Assembly (NCBI GenBank): GCA_003290165.1
Contig: QNQO01001172.1
Span: 285,015-349,014, forward strand
Direction of reading: 5' to 3'
Length of the DNA stretch: 64,000 nucleotides
Origin: Berberis thunbergii
Taxonomy: Eukaryota > Streptophyta > Magnoliopsida > Ranunculales > Berberidaceae
How positions within the stretch are numbered: position 1 is the stretch's first letter; the number at the start of each line of letters is the position of its first letter. The position numbers and the translations under genes were made by a program. Shown here piece after piece: positions 45,640 through 58,035 of this stretch. Below the pieces are notes generated by a model, which saw nothing but the letters and a program-made list of their open reading frames with translations, was not told the origin of the DNA and made no database searches.

Positions 45640-47060
45640 TTTACTGTGAATGACTCGTCACAGCAGGATCCATCCTTGGTCGACATACCCTTGTTCTTTG
45701 TTGCCAGACTCTTGTTCCTCATCGCTAGTAAATTTGGCGATGAAGTCTGCCATTGCTTGAGCTTTGATGGTTGTTCTTGGAGCATAGTTGATATCAAACT
45801 GCCCCAGCTCCACTGACCATTTAACCATCCTGCCTGACAATTCTGGCTTGTGTAGCACTGTGCGAAGTGGATGTTTTGTCAGGACCATTATGGAGTGGGC
45901 CTGGAAGTAGAGCCACAGTTTCCTGGAAGAGACGACCAGTGCCAGAGCTAGTTTTTCTTGGTCCAAGTTGTTTGCCTCTACTTCTATGAAGGTTTTGCTA
46001 GCGTAGTACACTGGTCTTTGTACTCCTTTATCGTTTCGTACGAGAGTTGAGCTGATGACGTGCTTTGAGACAGAAAGATATAAATAAAGTGTTTATCCTA
46101 GCGCCGGTTTCGCAGGCAGTTTTGTACTTCCCATGTATGCTTTCAAACTCTGGAAGGCTTGCTCGCACTCATCATCCCATTTGAAGCCTTTGCTTCCTCT
46201 CAAAATTTTGAAAAAGGGAAGGCACTTGTTGGATGATTTGAAAATAAACCTGTTGAGTGTTGCTACCCTCCTAGTTAGGCTTTGAACTTCCCTGATAGTG
46301 GTCGGGAACTTCATATCAAGAATAGCCTGAATTTGTTTTGGATCAGCCTTTATCTCTCTTCAGTTCACTATGTAATTGAGGAATTTTTCTGATTCAACTC
46401 CAAATGTGCATTTTTGCAGGTTGAGCTTCATCCGACACTTGTGGAGTTGATTGAATGCTTCAGCGAGGTCGGCGATGTGATCTGGACTGCGGAGGCTTTG
46501 ACTATCATATTGTCTATGTAGACCTTCATGTTCCTGTCGATTTGTTCCTTGAACATTCGGTTACCAGTCGTTCATACGTTGCTCCTGCGTTCTTTATGTC
46601 GAACGACATCACCCGATAATAGTATATCCCTATTTTAGTTATGTAAGAGGTCTTCTCTTGCTCTGGGGTGCATCTGTATCTAGTTATACCCGGGATAGGC
46701 GTCCATGAAACTCAAAAGGCTGTGTCCGGACGTGGCATCCACGATTTGATCAATGCGAGGAAGTGGAAGGCTATATTTCGGATCAACCTTGTTCAAGTCT
46801 GTGTAGTCTATGCATACTCTCCACTTCCAAAATTTTTCTTACTAGGACGGTGTTTGCCAGCCAATTTAGGTATCGTGCCTCTTTGTTCATGTCAGCATTG
46901 AGTAGTCTTTGTACCTCTTCGTTTATGATCTGACTTCTTTCGGGAGCCATGGGTCACATTTTTTGCCTAACGATTCTCCACGCAGGGTCAACCTCCAACC
47001 GATGAGTGATCACGGAGGGGTCAATTCCCACCATATCCCGCATCATCCAAGCGAAGACAT
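45640..47060 (-). pseudogene. Gypsy reverse transcriptase and RNase H remnant
   Basis: Reading from 47060, 'MMRDMVGIDPSVITHRLEVD' leads into the RT N-terminus; 'LPRIDQIVDATSGHSLLSFM' and 'DAYPGYNQ' are near 46700. 46314-46093 holds 'TTIREVQSLTRRVATLNRF' and 46011-45658 the RNase H block with 'LTKHPLRTVLHKPELSGRM'. Several stops and shifts, including one behind 'RQKM', inactivate it. Confidence 0.8.
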
Positions 47061-47249
47061 CATATGATTCTACCATAACAACTTTATCAATTGTTCTGGT
47101 AAATTTTTTCTTAGGCGAGAACTTATTTAGATGGCTCTGTTGTCGTTGGGGTTGTTGAGGTAGATCGTGATAGATTCCTCCTCTGGTTGACCAACATTGG
47201 GTCTTCCTCTTTGGCTAACTAGAGTCTCATCATTTGTGTTGGAAGATTC

Positions 47250-49116
47250 TTATTCGATTTCCGGGGCCGGACTTTGATAAGTAATAGTCACGGTCCCTGG
47301 TTGTAGCTGATAGTTATCAAGTTGTTTTAGGGTTGCGTAATAACAGTCTCTAGCTTTCGGCTGGTTTCCTCGTATGGTGCCTACTGTTTGATTGGTAGGG
47401 TACTTGATACATTGGAGCAAAATAGAAACTGTCGCCTCCATCTGGTGGAGCCAAGGCCTTCCCAGGATGATGTTGTAGGTAGAAGGGGAATCGACAACCA
47501 CAAACTCCTGGAATAGGACTTTCTAAAGTTGTGGCTTTCCGCTACTACTGTCAATTTGATCTTCCTAACATGGAAGTATTTCACCGTTTTGAACCCGACC
47601 ATGGGGTGACTGGAAGGCATTGGGTTCTCTTCATTCAATTGCATGTTGTGGAACGCATTGAGGAATTAAACATTCAAGGAGCTTTCGATGTCTACCAAAA
47701 TTACCGAAATTATGCGGAGATTGGATGCCTTGAAGGTCTTTATCTGTGAAATTTAGGGACAAAATCAGGCTTTGGGCACAAGTGTGTCACACCTGTTGGT
47801 CCTTGTAGGTTGACCCGGTCTGCATCTTCCAAAACGCTCTATTTAGGGACCTATTGGACTGTTCGGCTTTCAAGCATACTCCATGCAGGACGTGTCGACT
47901 CGCCTCTAGTTTCCATGATGGTCTACTCCCTTTCCTTCGCCCACTCATGTGTGACGTTTGGGCTCAGGAATTCCTTGAGTTTCCCTCTCTTGATCCAATA
48001 CTCAATCTCGTACCCAAGATTCTTGCAGTCTTCGATATCGAGTCGTTATCCTTGTAAAAGGAGCAGTATTTTCCGTTGTTCCATTGCGAGGGGTTTCCCC
48101 GGAGTTTGGCGGGGTGTTTTACTTCTCTTCAATCCTTAATGGCCTTGTGGGAAGTGAAGGATTGGGAGTCGAAGTAGCTGGGCACTCTTTAGTAAGTTCG
48201 TAATATCGGTTGGAGGCTCTAGAGTCAGGAAATAATAGAAATTGCCTATCTTCAGACCCGATGTGAAGGTCGTGACTGCGGTGTCATTACTACAGCTGTT
48301 GATGAGGGTCAACTCATCATTGAAGCGTGTGACATATTCCCTCAATGTCTCGCTCGGCTTCTATTTGATGGTGAGTAGGTAATGCAGACCCTTCCTGATT
48401 CGTTGGCTTCCGACAAAGCGTGTGAAAAGCGTTGTTGCTTGTGTCTGAAATGAGTTGATGGACTTCGGAGGTAGGCTGTGGAACGAGGTCAGTGCTAATT
48501 TCTTTAGGCTAGTAGGGAATGACCGACACATTACTATTTCGGACCCTTCTTTGAGCATTATTACGTGCTGGAAGTGGCATAAGTGATCAGACGGGTCTAC
48601 TATCCTGTCATAAAACTCAAGCTTTGGAGGAATGAACCTCTTTCAGCAGAGGCTGTCATGATGTGATCCATGATTGGGGGTACAATGAGGTTGAACAACA
48701 CGTCAGGATTGGTGGCCCCTAGCTGGATGGGGTTCTGCGAGGCGGGTATGTTGGCCTTAGGCGTTGGGTCTCCATTGGTCGCTCCTCCGCCACGAGTCCA
48801 CTGAGAGCCCGCAGAAGCAGTGCGGCTCTCCTAAACGTGTTGTCTGGTGTTCTCCGAGGGAGGAGCTCTTTGCTGCTCCCGATCTCCTTCTGCAGGTTGA
48901 GGGTTCTGCTGACTGAGCCTCTCCACCGCTTGTGCAATTTGCTGCATCTAGGATTATAATAGATCCACCATGGGATCCGTCGTGGCGACTACCAGTTTTG
49001 GGGTTTATTTTGTTCCCCTCGTGGTGCTGGGGCTGCCGGAACTGGCGGCTCTTCTCCGGTACGAGCATTCGAGGGCTCAGGGATGTCTCTATTGTTGCGA
49101 GATGTCGTGTTTACCA
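47250..49116 (-). pseudogene. Gypsy gag and protease remnant
   Basis: Gag starts at ATG 49116 ('MVNTTSRNNRDIPEPSNAR'). The capsid-like part is at 48558-48136: 'MCRSFPTSLKKLALTSF' and 'YVTRFNDELTLINSC'. The protease end is at 47501-47250: 'VVDSPSTYNIILGRPWLH' followed by 'IRGNQPKARDCYYATL'. Frameshifts separate the pieces, and the Asp-Thr/Ser-Gly site is not preserved in a clear frame. Confidence 0.75.
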
Positions 49117-49177
49117 TCTCTCTGTATTGTGAGGAATAGTGAAGGGTGATCTCACAATTTTTACGAAACTTCGACGT

Positions 49178-49197
49178 TCCCTACGGATGCCGCCAAA
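49178..49197 (-). other. Gypsy primer-binding site
   Basis: The - strand reads TTTGGCGGCATCCGTAGGGA one base inside the LTR. It is a variant of the sites at 32983 and 53894. Confidence 0.7.
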
Positions 49198-49198
49198 C

Positions 49199-49853
49199 TG
49201 ATGTAGTCGAATCCTACTCTCCTTCACCTGCACAGGGAGCACACCTGAGTCAAGGACCGCCATTATACTGACCGAGGTCACTCCGATGCTAAAGTTAGAC
49301 AAGGCTTGATAAAGGCTTAAAGCTGTAAATTTAGTTATGTAGCGTACCTTTGTTCATTAACCATGTGTCTTATTTATAATGCGAGAGTCCTTGTTCTGCT
49401 AGTATTTTGGTGGTGTAGTTTAGGGAAAGAGTTCATGCTGGAGTTCCTTTCCTAGTTGGGGGTCGTCCATGAAGGAGAGTTTCCCTACATGACTTGTGCT
49501 CCTAGATCTACGAGAGAGGTTTTCCTTTTGGAGTGTTGTCCATGCAAGGAAGTTTCCATGCACGACTTATACTTAGGTATTTGTTTCCTAGTCAGAACCA
49601 ATGTATTGCGAGCCTGCCCATCATAGGTGATCCCCAAGATACTTGCCTGATTAGGCCTTATGGGTGTTGGGCTTTACCATGTGACATGTGGGCCTTGTAG
49701 GGCGTTGTAATTTGGAACGGACTTTATGGATTTTTCCAAAATTGGCTTAGTGTCATCTGGGCCTTGCCAGATTGGGTAGCATTTTTGCTCTGCCGGCGAG
49801 ATCATCATGACATTTGCACAGCGCAGATTCAAGGACAGTTTGTTGCATCATCA
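49199..49853 (-). repeat. 5' LTR of minus-strand gypsy
   Basis: 655 bp; on the - strand it starts TGATGATGCAACAAACTG and ends 'GACTACATCA'. It shares 'atgtcatgatgatctcg', 'aagtcgtgcatggaaact' and other blocks with the other gypsy LTRs of the window. No target duplication could be assigned because the partner LTR is gone. Confidence 0.75.
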
Positions 49854-50850
49854 GTTAAGGAGGTTTGTCGCCCGTGATAGAAGAGAGAAAGGTGGAGGTT
49901 GTGCGGCAAAGAGGAAGATTAGATCTGTGCGTGTGAAGAGATAATAATAAGGTTTGCAATTGGGTATATGTGTGGGGAAGAAGGAGGTGGGGTTGTTGGA
50001 TGTTGTGGTTGATTAATGGGTCCGCGGCGAGGGATTGTGTGCAGCGTGAAATACCGATCGATAGTAGTCTGAGGTAGGACTGGAAGGCGACAAGAAGGTT
50101 GTGGGTGAGAGAGATCTTCATGTTGTGATCGATTATTGCTGTTGTGAAGAGAGAAGTAGATGGCAACTGTGAGATGTTGCAATCGATCAGTGGTTGTGTC
50201 TGTGTTGAGGTTATGGCGATGGTTGTGTAGTTAGTTGTCGGTGCTGGCAAGAATATGGAGGTTGATCGGTAAGGAGGTCGACGGTGTGAGTGAGAGAGGC
50301 GGGTCAAATTTGATCCATTCCGAGTAAAGTCAAGCAGATCCATAACAGTGGCTCAATTCGAGTTGGGCTTGGGGTTGAAGTAGGTCCAGTACAGTAATCG
50401 AGACGATCCGGAACTAAATTTGTGAAACCAGGATGAAAATGATTATTTCTTAAATTAACAAAATAGTTTTGTCATTTAGGATATGTTTGATGCAATGAAA
50501 GAAACAACTAGGAATAACATCCCATGTACATTCTTAGGGGGAGTTGAGAAGTAATGCAGGGAAAGTGAGGGAAGTTGGTAGAAATTTGGGGTTTTAAGCC
50601 ACGTGATGACCAAGTTCTAAGGAACTCAATTTGTAATCAAACTGTGGAACTTTAGTCCAATTTCATTCGGGATGGGCAGAATTTCCTGAGAAAATGAAAT
50701 TGATCTGCATATCGAGACAAAATTTGTTTTTCAAAGGTCTTTAATTGAAAATTTGTTGTTATATAATTAACAATATTTTCAATGTCCAATAAGAGTAATA
50801 TTATTGTCATAAACTGTTATTACAACAAAAGTAGTTAACAATTTCTTAAT
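49854..50850. other. GT-rich then AT-rich intergenic DNA
   Basis: The part 49854-50440 is rich in GTG/GAG repeats and gives open frames of low complexity on the - strand with no recognisable domain. The rest is AT-rich. I call no gene. Confidence 0.4.
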
Positions 50851-52080
50851 AACGACACAATCAAATTTGCATAACCTTCCTTACACAGATATTGACTAAG
50901 ACAATTATATTGCATTCTTTTGGAACGGTTCAAATCGTATAAAACATATCTTACTTGTATTGAGTAATTAATTATTTCATGTCTTTACTTCAGGCAAAGT
51001 AAACCTTTTAAAGATTTTCATGTAAATATTTGTATCTAGCAAAGTAAATCCTTCAAGGATTTATAAATGTGTGTCTAGATTTCCACATAAATAAGTAGTT
51101 ACGACATTCATAAGTCTCATATCAAGTTTTCAGAAATTACAAGACTTGATGAAAATGTAGTCATATCCACAATCGAAAATATATTTCATCAAATGTCGGA
51201 TTTCTGTGGGAACCCTTATGCCACAAGTCTTCTCTTATATCTGACAATCTCATTTTGTTTTCTTACAAACACTCATTTGAAACCAACATGGTTTACACAC
51301 TTTAGGTATTTGCATTATAGGTCCAAAGACACCACATTTCTTAGGAAAACCCAATTATGCTTGGATAACATATTTTCATTTGGCCAATCATTTCATTTGT
51401 TGACATTCATAGATGTTTCGCGGTTGAATACCATTATATATATCATCGCCTTTTCATATTTTGATAGCTGCCATATATGTGAATATGTCATCGATGACCA
51501 TTTCGTTTGATTCAATTTCTCTTTAATATATTGAGATCTCATTATTATCATGTACTTGAGCCTCTTCGGGGGACTTTTTAAGTCACTTTAGGGATAGGAA
51601 TAACCATTTCTAGGGTAAAAGAGAAATTGAGATTTTCAAACATGACCTATTCTGGAGCGTAATTTAATGATGCTTTCAAGGTTTCATGACCTCTTCTGGA
51701 GTGTCATGTAATGCTATTGATGCAGCCACAACCACTTCAAGAATATTATGATGCTACTTCTGGATCTTCATGTATAAATTTTGTAGGAGTGTAAAGAATT
51801 TTTTCTTCGGGAGCATTAGGGCATTAATTTTTAATTCTCTTTTTTCGAGGAGTTGAATATTTGGAAACTGTAGGTTTGCCATGCTTCTGGAATATCGTAG
51901 AGTCACTTGCTGCCTGATTAGAACTTTATCCTTGGATACAAATTCAAGCAGGTGTATTCATAGTTGATACATAAGATCTGTCACTTTGGCTACATCGTTA
52001 AATGCATCAAGTAAAACATAATTGTCAGATGAGATAGTTGAAATATTCGAAGATAAGTCACACCGTTCCATAGCACTATG
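50850..52080 (-). pseudogene. Decayed copia pol fragment
   Basis: In broken frames on the - strand the order fits a copia polyprotein. Near 52040-51930 is 'LLDAFNDVAKVTDLMY'. Near 51360-51200 are 'HNWVFLRNVVSLDL', 'WVFVRKQNEIVRYKRRLVA' and 'GFPQKSD'; then 'ENL' and, near 50900, 'CLSQYLCKEGYANL'. These correspond to the integrase-RT linker and the first half of the RT. Stops and frameshifts are frequent and no LTRs were found, so it is an old relic. Confidence 0.6.
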
Positions 52081-52632
52081 ATATTACGTAAGAAATTATA
52101 TATCTCCCCCTAACGGTGAGAATAGGGTCTCATAAAACATACATGTACAAACTAGTAGTAAAAATGTTAGCAGTTAAAACTAAAAGTCTGCGTAAAGGGC
52201 TAAGGCTAAGCAGTTTCATAGTATTTAATATTATACTTCCCCCAAACACTATGGGTTAGTCTAGATTGCATAAGTAAATGAATTTCAACAAGCTGAAGAC
52301 GCGTAACTTAAATGTGCACCAAACCATTTTATTCATGTAGAACGAGACTATGCAATAACAATTCCTATCTTTGAACAAGAACCAAAACTTATAGTACACT
52401 TAGTTGCATTGTCAAATTAGATAGATTAGATGCAAAGGGATAAAACATGTGCACTAAACAAAATAACGTGTGACGCGTAAAGACATACGAAACCATCTAA
52501 TGAGAAGTTTACTAGGTGAAGTGAAAAAGGAGCACATATGTATTTGTAAGTAGAGTGTCTGTTAAGGGTATTTAAGATTTTGACGTAAATTGACATGTGA
52601 TATAACAACTTGGAGAGTTGTATAATCCCAAT
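52081..52632. other. Intergenic DNA between copia relic and gypsy LTR
   Basis: No gene, RNA or repeat is recognised. Confidence 0.4.
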
Positions 52633-53302
52633 TGATGATACATAAAAATGGTCACACTCCTGAGTTGAACACATGTCATGATGATCTCGAGGAAGTACAG
52701 ACTCAAGCATCGGCCCAACACAGATCCAGCCCAAGTAGATCTAAGCTCGCTCAACTTCAGTCCGCTAAGCGGACCCGGACTCTAACAACATGCTAGGCCT
52801 ACACGTCTCACAACCATACTTAATACCCATAAGTCCTAATTAGCAAGTATCTCGAGGATCAGCTTCGGACGGGCAACTACAACTGCTCTCTGCTTCAAAT
52901 TAGGAAGCAAACATCATAGTATCGTCCACACAGGAAAACTCCCTTCCACGGATTGCTCTTGGATTGGGAACTATCTCTCGCGTATCTAGGAATGTAGAGC
53001 TAACAAGGAAATTTTCTCCTACAACACGACTTTAATTAGAGAGGGATCTCCACGAAGATCACCTCCCTAAACTACGCCTACGATGGCCTGGTTTAACCAG
53101 GACTCCTTGCACTATAAATAAGACATGAAGTTGGTAAGCTAAGATACGCTATAAAATCCTTGTTACAGCATTACACCTTCCTCATATCCCTGTCTGACTT
53201 TAGCATCAGAGTGCCATCGGCTTGCCCATGGTGGTCTATGGTTCACATGCATTACTTGTGCAAGAACATGATCAAAGCAGGGAGCAATAATCGATTACAT
53301 CA
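52633..53302 (+). repeat. Gypsy 5' LTR, complete first copy
   Basis: It starts TGATGATACATAAAAATGG and ends 'CGATTACATCA', both matching the LTR ends of the other family members. It is followed not by a primer site but by a second LTR copy lacking its first 90 bp. Confidence 0.75.
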
Positions 53303-53892
53303 GATCCAGCCCAAGCAGATCTAAGCATGCTCAACTTCAATCCACCAAGCGGACCCGAACTCTCACAGCATGCTAGGCCCACACATCTCACGGCCATCCT
53401 CAAAACCCATAAGCCCTTTTTAGGCAAGTATCTCAAGGATCAACTTTGGATGGGCAACTAGAGCTGCTCTCTGCTTCCAATTAGGAAGCAAACACCAGAG
53501 TATCTTTCACACAGGGAAACTCCCTTCCACAGATTGCTCTTGGATTGGGAACTATCTCCTGTGTATCTAGGAGTGCAGAGTTAACAGGGAACTTCCCTTC
53601 TACAACACAACTCTAAATTAAAGAGGGATCTACACGAAGATTTCTTCCCTAAACTACGCCTACGATTGCCTGGTTGAATCAAGACTCCTTGCACTATAAA
53701 TACGACATGAGGTTGGTAAGCTAAGATACGCTACAAAATCCCTGTTACAACATTACACATTCCTTAGATCCCTATCTAACTTTAGCATCGGAGTGCCATC
53801 AGCCACCCCACGGTGGTCTGTGGCTCACGTGCGTTACTTGTGCAGGTCAGTAGGAACAATGTCAAAGCAGGAAGCGAAAATCGACTGCATCA
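53303..53892 (+). repeat. Gypsy 5' LTR, second copy lacking its first 90 bp
   Basis: It starts at 'gatccagcccaagcagatct', homologous to 52723 in the first copy, and continues colinearly to 'gactgcatca'. The primer site follows. The copies differ at many positions by eye, so the duplication is not very recent. Confidence 0.8.
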
Positions 53893-53893
53893 G

Positions 53894-53913
53894 TTTGGTG
53901 TCGTCCGTGGGGA
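53894..53913 (+). other. Gypsy primer-binding site
   Basis: TTTGGTGTCGTCCGTGGGGA follows the LTR end CATCA. It differs from the site at 32983 by C-to-T changes. Confidence 0.7.
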
Positions 53914-54149
53914 TGACATAGTTCTTAACTTTACAATAAGCATCGTCTCCTACAAAATCCCAGAGAGACGGTGACTACTAGGTCACACAATAGAAAAAAA
54001 AATCGAAGGACTTGTCCAACACCCAGGCCATCCCTGCGGTTCCTGTCGAGCACGGGCAGCACAGTCGCACTCGCGTGCACACGACAACACCATTGAATCT
54101 CGAACGAGATGTACAATCTCTTCCCACACACTAGACCAGTTAATGATTT

Positions 54150-55143
54150 AGGCATTCATATCGAAGAAGCGATGTTTTAACGAGACACCAGAGACATACT
54201 TAACCCGATTGAACAATGAGTTAAACACTGTCTGCTCATACGACGATGCAACAATTGTCTTAACCTTCATTAAAGGTCTGCGAAAATGAGAGTTTGACAG
54301 CCTTCTGACACCGGATCCTCCAGCAAAAATAAAAGATTTGACAAATAAAGCACAAAGCTTCATCATCTAGAGAGAAAAGTAGATGATGACCAAACCCAGG
54401 GAGCCTTCTGTCAACAGGATACGTGCACTTTACGGAGCACATTCAGAGTCTGAATTGTTCAATTGGTCCAAAATAAGGGCTCTACGAAGCTTAAGCATTC
54501 AAGTTATACGCGATGGACAATTGACACCACATGGTCATAAGCAGGGCTCATCCGCACTGCTAGCATTCACACAGAAGGGCCTTCAAGGCGTACCAATCCT
54601 GCACGATGACTCCCTTGTAGTGAAAGTTTCCCTTGAGGGATAGGAGGTAAGAATATCGTTGGTGATATAAGAAGCTCGATGAACGTTTTGTTCCTCCACA
54701 CGCTCCGGAGCATGCAACTTAATGAAGTAGCCTCAATCCTGATAGTCGTCCATTAACCGACTTTAGTGGTGAGAAACAGTTCCCCGTAGGAAAGGACAGA
54801 TGACAATAACGGCGGGGAAGCAACCGACTCATAAAATTTGGTTCTCTGTACACCTTGGTCACATTAGATAAGGTCGGCGTTCTCCACCCTGCACTAGTGT
54901 GTCAAGTATCCTATGAACCAAGCGATCGGTACATTGAGAGGAGACCAATTAGTGGCCAGGGAATGCCAATACATGACGACTTCACCATTCGGCGGTCCTC
55001 AACTGGCACTCAACCCAAATGCCAAGGCTATCATTCGCCCAACTCAAGGTCTAAGGGAGGAACAACCGACACTGGAGACAAGGCACCGGTAAGCCCTCGA
55101 GGTAGGCCCAATGTCGAACAGCCAGGGGAATATATTGCCATAG
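54150..55143 (+). pseudogene. Gypsy gag/protease debris
   Basis: 54383-54643 ends with 'ILHDDSLVVKVSLEG', then a stop, then 'VRISLVDIRSSMNVLFLHTL', where the family has its protease Asp-Thr-Gly-Ser; here it reads Asp-Ile-Arg-Ser, so the active site is lost. 54855-55143 reads as linker between protease and RT. Gag itself is mostly deleted. Confidence 0.6.
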
Positions 55144-55144
55144 A

Positions 55145-56050
55145 GTGATGCCATTCGGCTTAAAGAATGTTGGGGCTACCCATCAACGATGGGTTCACCG
55201 AATGTTCAAGCAACAGATCTGTAGAAATCTGAAAGTATACATCGATGACATGCTGGCAAAAATCCTTCACAGCCCCGACCACATATGGGACCTTGCCAAA
55301 GCATTCGACCAACTCATGAAATACCAGATGAAGCTCAACTCACAAAAGTGCACGTTCGAAGTCGAGTCTAGCAAATTCCTAGGCGATATAGTTTACATAA
55401 GGAGAATCGAGGAAAATCCGAAACAGATTTAGGTTATTCTCCACATGAAGTCTCCATATAATATCAAAGAAGTTCAGAGCTTGATTGGGAGGGTAGCAGT
55501 ACTAAACAGATTTATATCAAAGTTGTTCGACAAATGCCTCCTCTTCAAAATACTAAAAGGGAGCAAAGGATTTTCATGGAACGAGGAATGCGAACAAGCC
55601 TTTCGGACTTGGAAACATACATGGGGAGTCCAAAGCTACTCTTGAAGTCTGCGATTGGTGAAACACTATACTTGTACCTATTTGTTTTTAAACACGCTGT
55701 CATGTCAACCCTTGTACATGACGACCATGGAACCTAGAGGCTAGTATACTACACCAGCAAACCTTTCGTAGAAGCAGAAGCGCACTATTCGGACATGGAA
55801 AAGTTGGCTCTAGTGCTAGTTATATCCTCCAAGAAACTGAGGCTCTATTTTCAGGCTCACTCCATAATGATCCTGACCAAACATGCACTTCGCTCGATAT
55901 TACATAAACCCGAGCTATCTGGTAGGATGGTGAAGTGGTTAGTAGAACTTGGGCAGTTTGACATAAACTAAGCTCCAAGAACCTCCATAAAAGGCTAGGC
56001 GCTCACAAATTTCATTGTTGAATTCACCAGCGGAGAAGAAATGAAAGTAG
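55145..56050 (+). pseudogene. Gypsy reverse transcriptase (C-terminal half) and RNase H
   Basis: It begins 'MMPFGLKNVGATHQRWVHRM', mid-RT, with the catalytic YIDDM near 55230; 'SLIGRVAVLNRFISKL' follows after a stop at 55430. RNase H is at 55741-56050: 'LVYYTSKPFVEAEAHYSDME' and 'LTKHALRSILHKPELSGRM'. The RT part with the first catalytic Asp is absent, apparently by deletion just before 55145. Confidence 0.8.
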
Positions 56051-56559
56051 GCTATCAACTCACATAATCCGATATACAAGCTTGGACCCTACGTTGTGAC
56101 GAATCTTCAACTGATGACGTGAGCGAAGTAGGGATCATTCTCCGCTCCCCTAATGGCTTCACCCTAGAAAAGGTGTCAAATTTGGTTTCCCCGCTTCAAA
56201 CAATGAGCCGTAAACAAAGCCTTCCTGTCAAGCTTAAAGCCAGCTTTGGGGATCAACATAGATCATTTATTAGCATAAAGTGACTCAAGACTAGTATTCA
56301 ACTAGGTCAAAGGAGATTTCAATAGCAAAGATCCGCGCATGATAGCCTACCGCGACAAGGTACTCGGCGTAATGAGCAAGTTCAAGAACTGTCAGCTCAC
56401 ACAGTGCCCCCGAGATGACAACCAGAGGATTGACGAGCTAGCGAAAAAGCCTTGTCCTCCTGCGAAGTCTCCAGTAGCCTCATCAAATATTAGGAAAAAT
56501 CAAGCCTAGACATAGAAGAGCACGACAATATCTGCGCCGCGGAGACACTGCCCAATCGG

Positions 56560-57500
56560 ATGACTCCAATACTAGAATATATAACATCAAGAGCCCTACC
56601 AACAGATAAGGTTGAAGCATGGAAACTTAAAAACAGAGCAGCAAGGTATACTCTCCTAAATGACAAGTTATATAGGAGATCGGTAACAGGACCACTTCTC
56701 CGATGTCTATCGCCCTCAGATGCTAGACAACTCTTGGAAGCTATTCACACCAACATATGCGGGAATCACTCAGGCGCACAAGGCCCTGACTTTAGGATAC
56801 TATTTGCCGACCATGCAGCGAGACACCAAATATAAAGTCCGCAAGTGCGACAAATGTTAGAGGTTCACACCATACACCCACATCATTGTCAACTACTTTA
56901 CCAAGTGGGTCGAGACCGAGCCCCTATCCAAAATAGGACATGTCCAGATTGAAAATTCATATAGGCCACCATCGTCTGCAGATTTGGCATCCCCAGAGTA
57001 TTGGTCAGTGGCAATGGAACCCAGTTCGAATGTAGCAAGATCAAAGATTTGTGCAAAAGCTTGGAAATGAGGCTCCACTTTTCCTTTCCAGGACACCCCA
57101 GGGCAATAGCAAGGCGAAAGTTACCAACCGGACGATCCTAGAAGCCATCAAAGGAAAACTCAATGCAACCAAAGGAAAATGGGTTCCAGAGCTACCAGGA
57201 ATACTCTGGGCATATCAAACAACCAAAAGAATCCCTACCGGAGAGACACCCTTCGCCCTAGCATGCGGGTCAGAAGCTATGGTTCCAGTGGAGCTTGAGG
57301 TGCCAACCTTCCGGACGGAAGTGTTCAGACCAGACGAGAATGACGAAGCCTTACGTGTGGGACTAGACCTCCTCGATGAAAAGCGGGATCTGGCGTCCAC
57401 CAAGATAACCTCCTACCAACAACGGATGGCGCAATACTACAACCAAAAGGTCAAGCCACGCGAATTAAAGGTGGAAGATTGTGTACTGCGCAAGACCTAG
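56560..57500 (+). pseudogene. Gypsy integrase remnant
   Basis: 56560-56835 carries the zinc-binding N-terminus ('YTLLNDKLYRRSVTGPLLRC', 'EAIHTNICGNHSGA'). 56880-57060 reads 'VNYFTKWVETEPLSKIGHV' with shifts, and 57051-57500 gives 'KAKVTNRTILEAIKGKL', 'WAYQTTKRIPTGETPFALAC' and the C-terminal domain to 'QKVKPRELKVEDCVLRKT'. Frames are broken at several places. Confidence 0.8.
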
Positions 57501-57715
57501 TAGAACACCAAAGAAGTCAGGGTAGGAAAACTAAATCCGAATCGGGAACATAATGACTTGAACACGTCGATGGCAATGGGTTAAAACAATCATGGAATGT
57601 AGAACATATCAAAAAGTATTATCAATAAAATATTTTGCTTTTACCAAAACCTCCACTGCTGTCCGTTGCAACCCTCACTAACCACGGTTACGGCCGGACT
57701 CAAACATTTACCCAA

Positions 57716-57985
57716 AGCCTAATCCCCTCTGCGCGGGTCACGACGGCTGAGGAAGAATCTAGTTAGCACTTGACTATTGATGATGACAACTTGCCAAGGG
57801 ATCATTGCTCTCAATGCAGACGATGATCACCGAATTAGCCAGGTAAGCTTAGTCAGTTTGTGATTGATGATGATGACTTCTGGTGCCCAAACCCTAATAA
57901 GCTCCGCGTGGGTCACGACGGCTAAGGAAATGGGAATCTAATCAGCTCTTGTCTGCTGATGACGACGACTCGCCAAGGGATCAAT
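57716..57985 (+). repeat. Tandem repeat between pol and antisense ORF
   Basis: Two copies of about 85 bp share 'gcgggtcacgacggct' (gcgtgggtcacgacggct in the second) and 'cgccaagggatca'. They start near 57716 and 57893, giving a period of about 177 bp. Tandem repeats in this position are known in Tat-lineage elements. Confidence 0.6.
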
Positions 57986-58035
57986 TAGCCCAAGAAGGGA
58001 AATTACAATCTAAGGAGAAGCATCCTCCTCATCAT

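Larger units (their letters stand above)
43931..49853 (-). mobile_element. Ty3/gypsy element, 3'-truncated and decayed (- strand)
   Basis: From right to left: LTR 49853-49199, primer site 49197-49178, gag from 49116, protease near 47500, reverse transcriptase 47060-46380, RNase H 46314-45658, integrase 44890-44380, pol end 43936. Integrase after RNase H defines gypsy. The primer type and the protein stretches suggest the Tat group. Many frameshifts and stops break the frame, and the left LTR is absent. Pol shares stretches with the plus-strand element at 52633, so the two are relatives from different subfamilies. Confidence 0.85.

Noticed and set aside
49855..50343. Open frame of 162 codons on the - strand
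   Set aside because: The product is low-complexity (Thr/Ser/Leu/His-rich) with no domain. The DNA is a GTG/GAG-rich stretch that gives open frames by composition.
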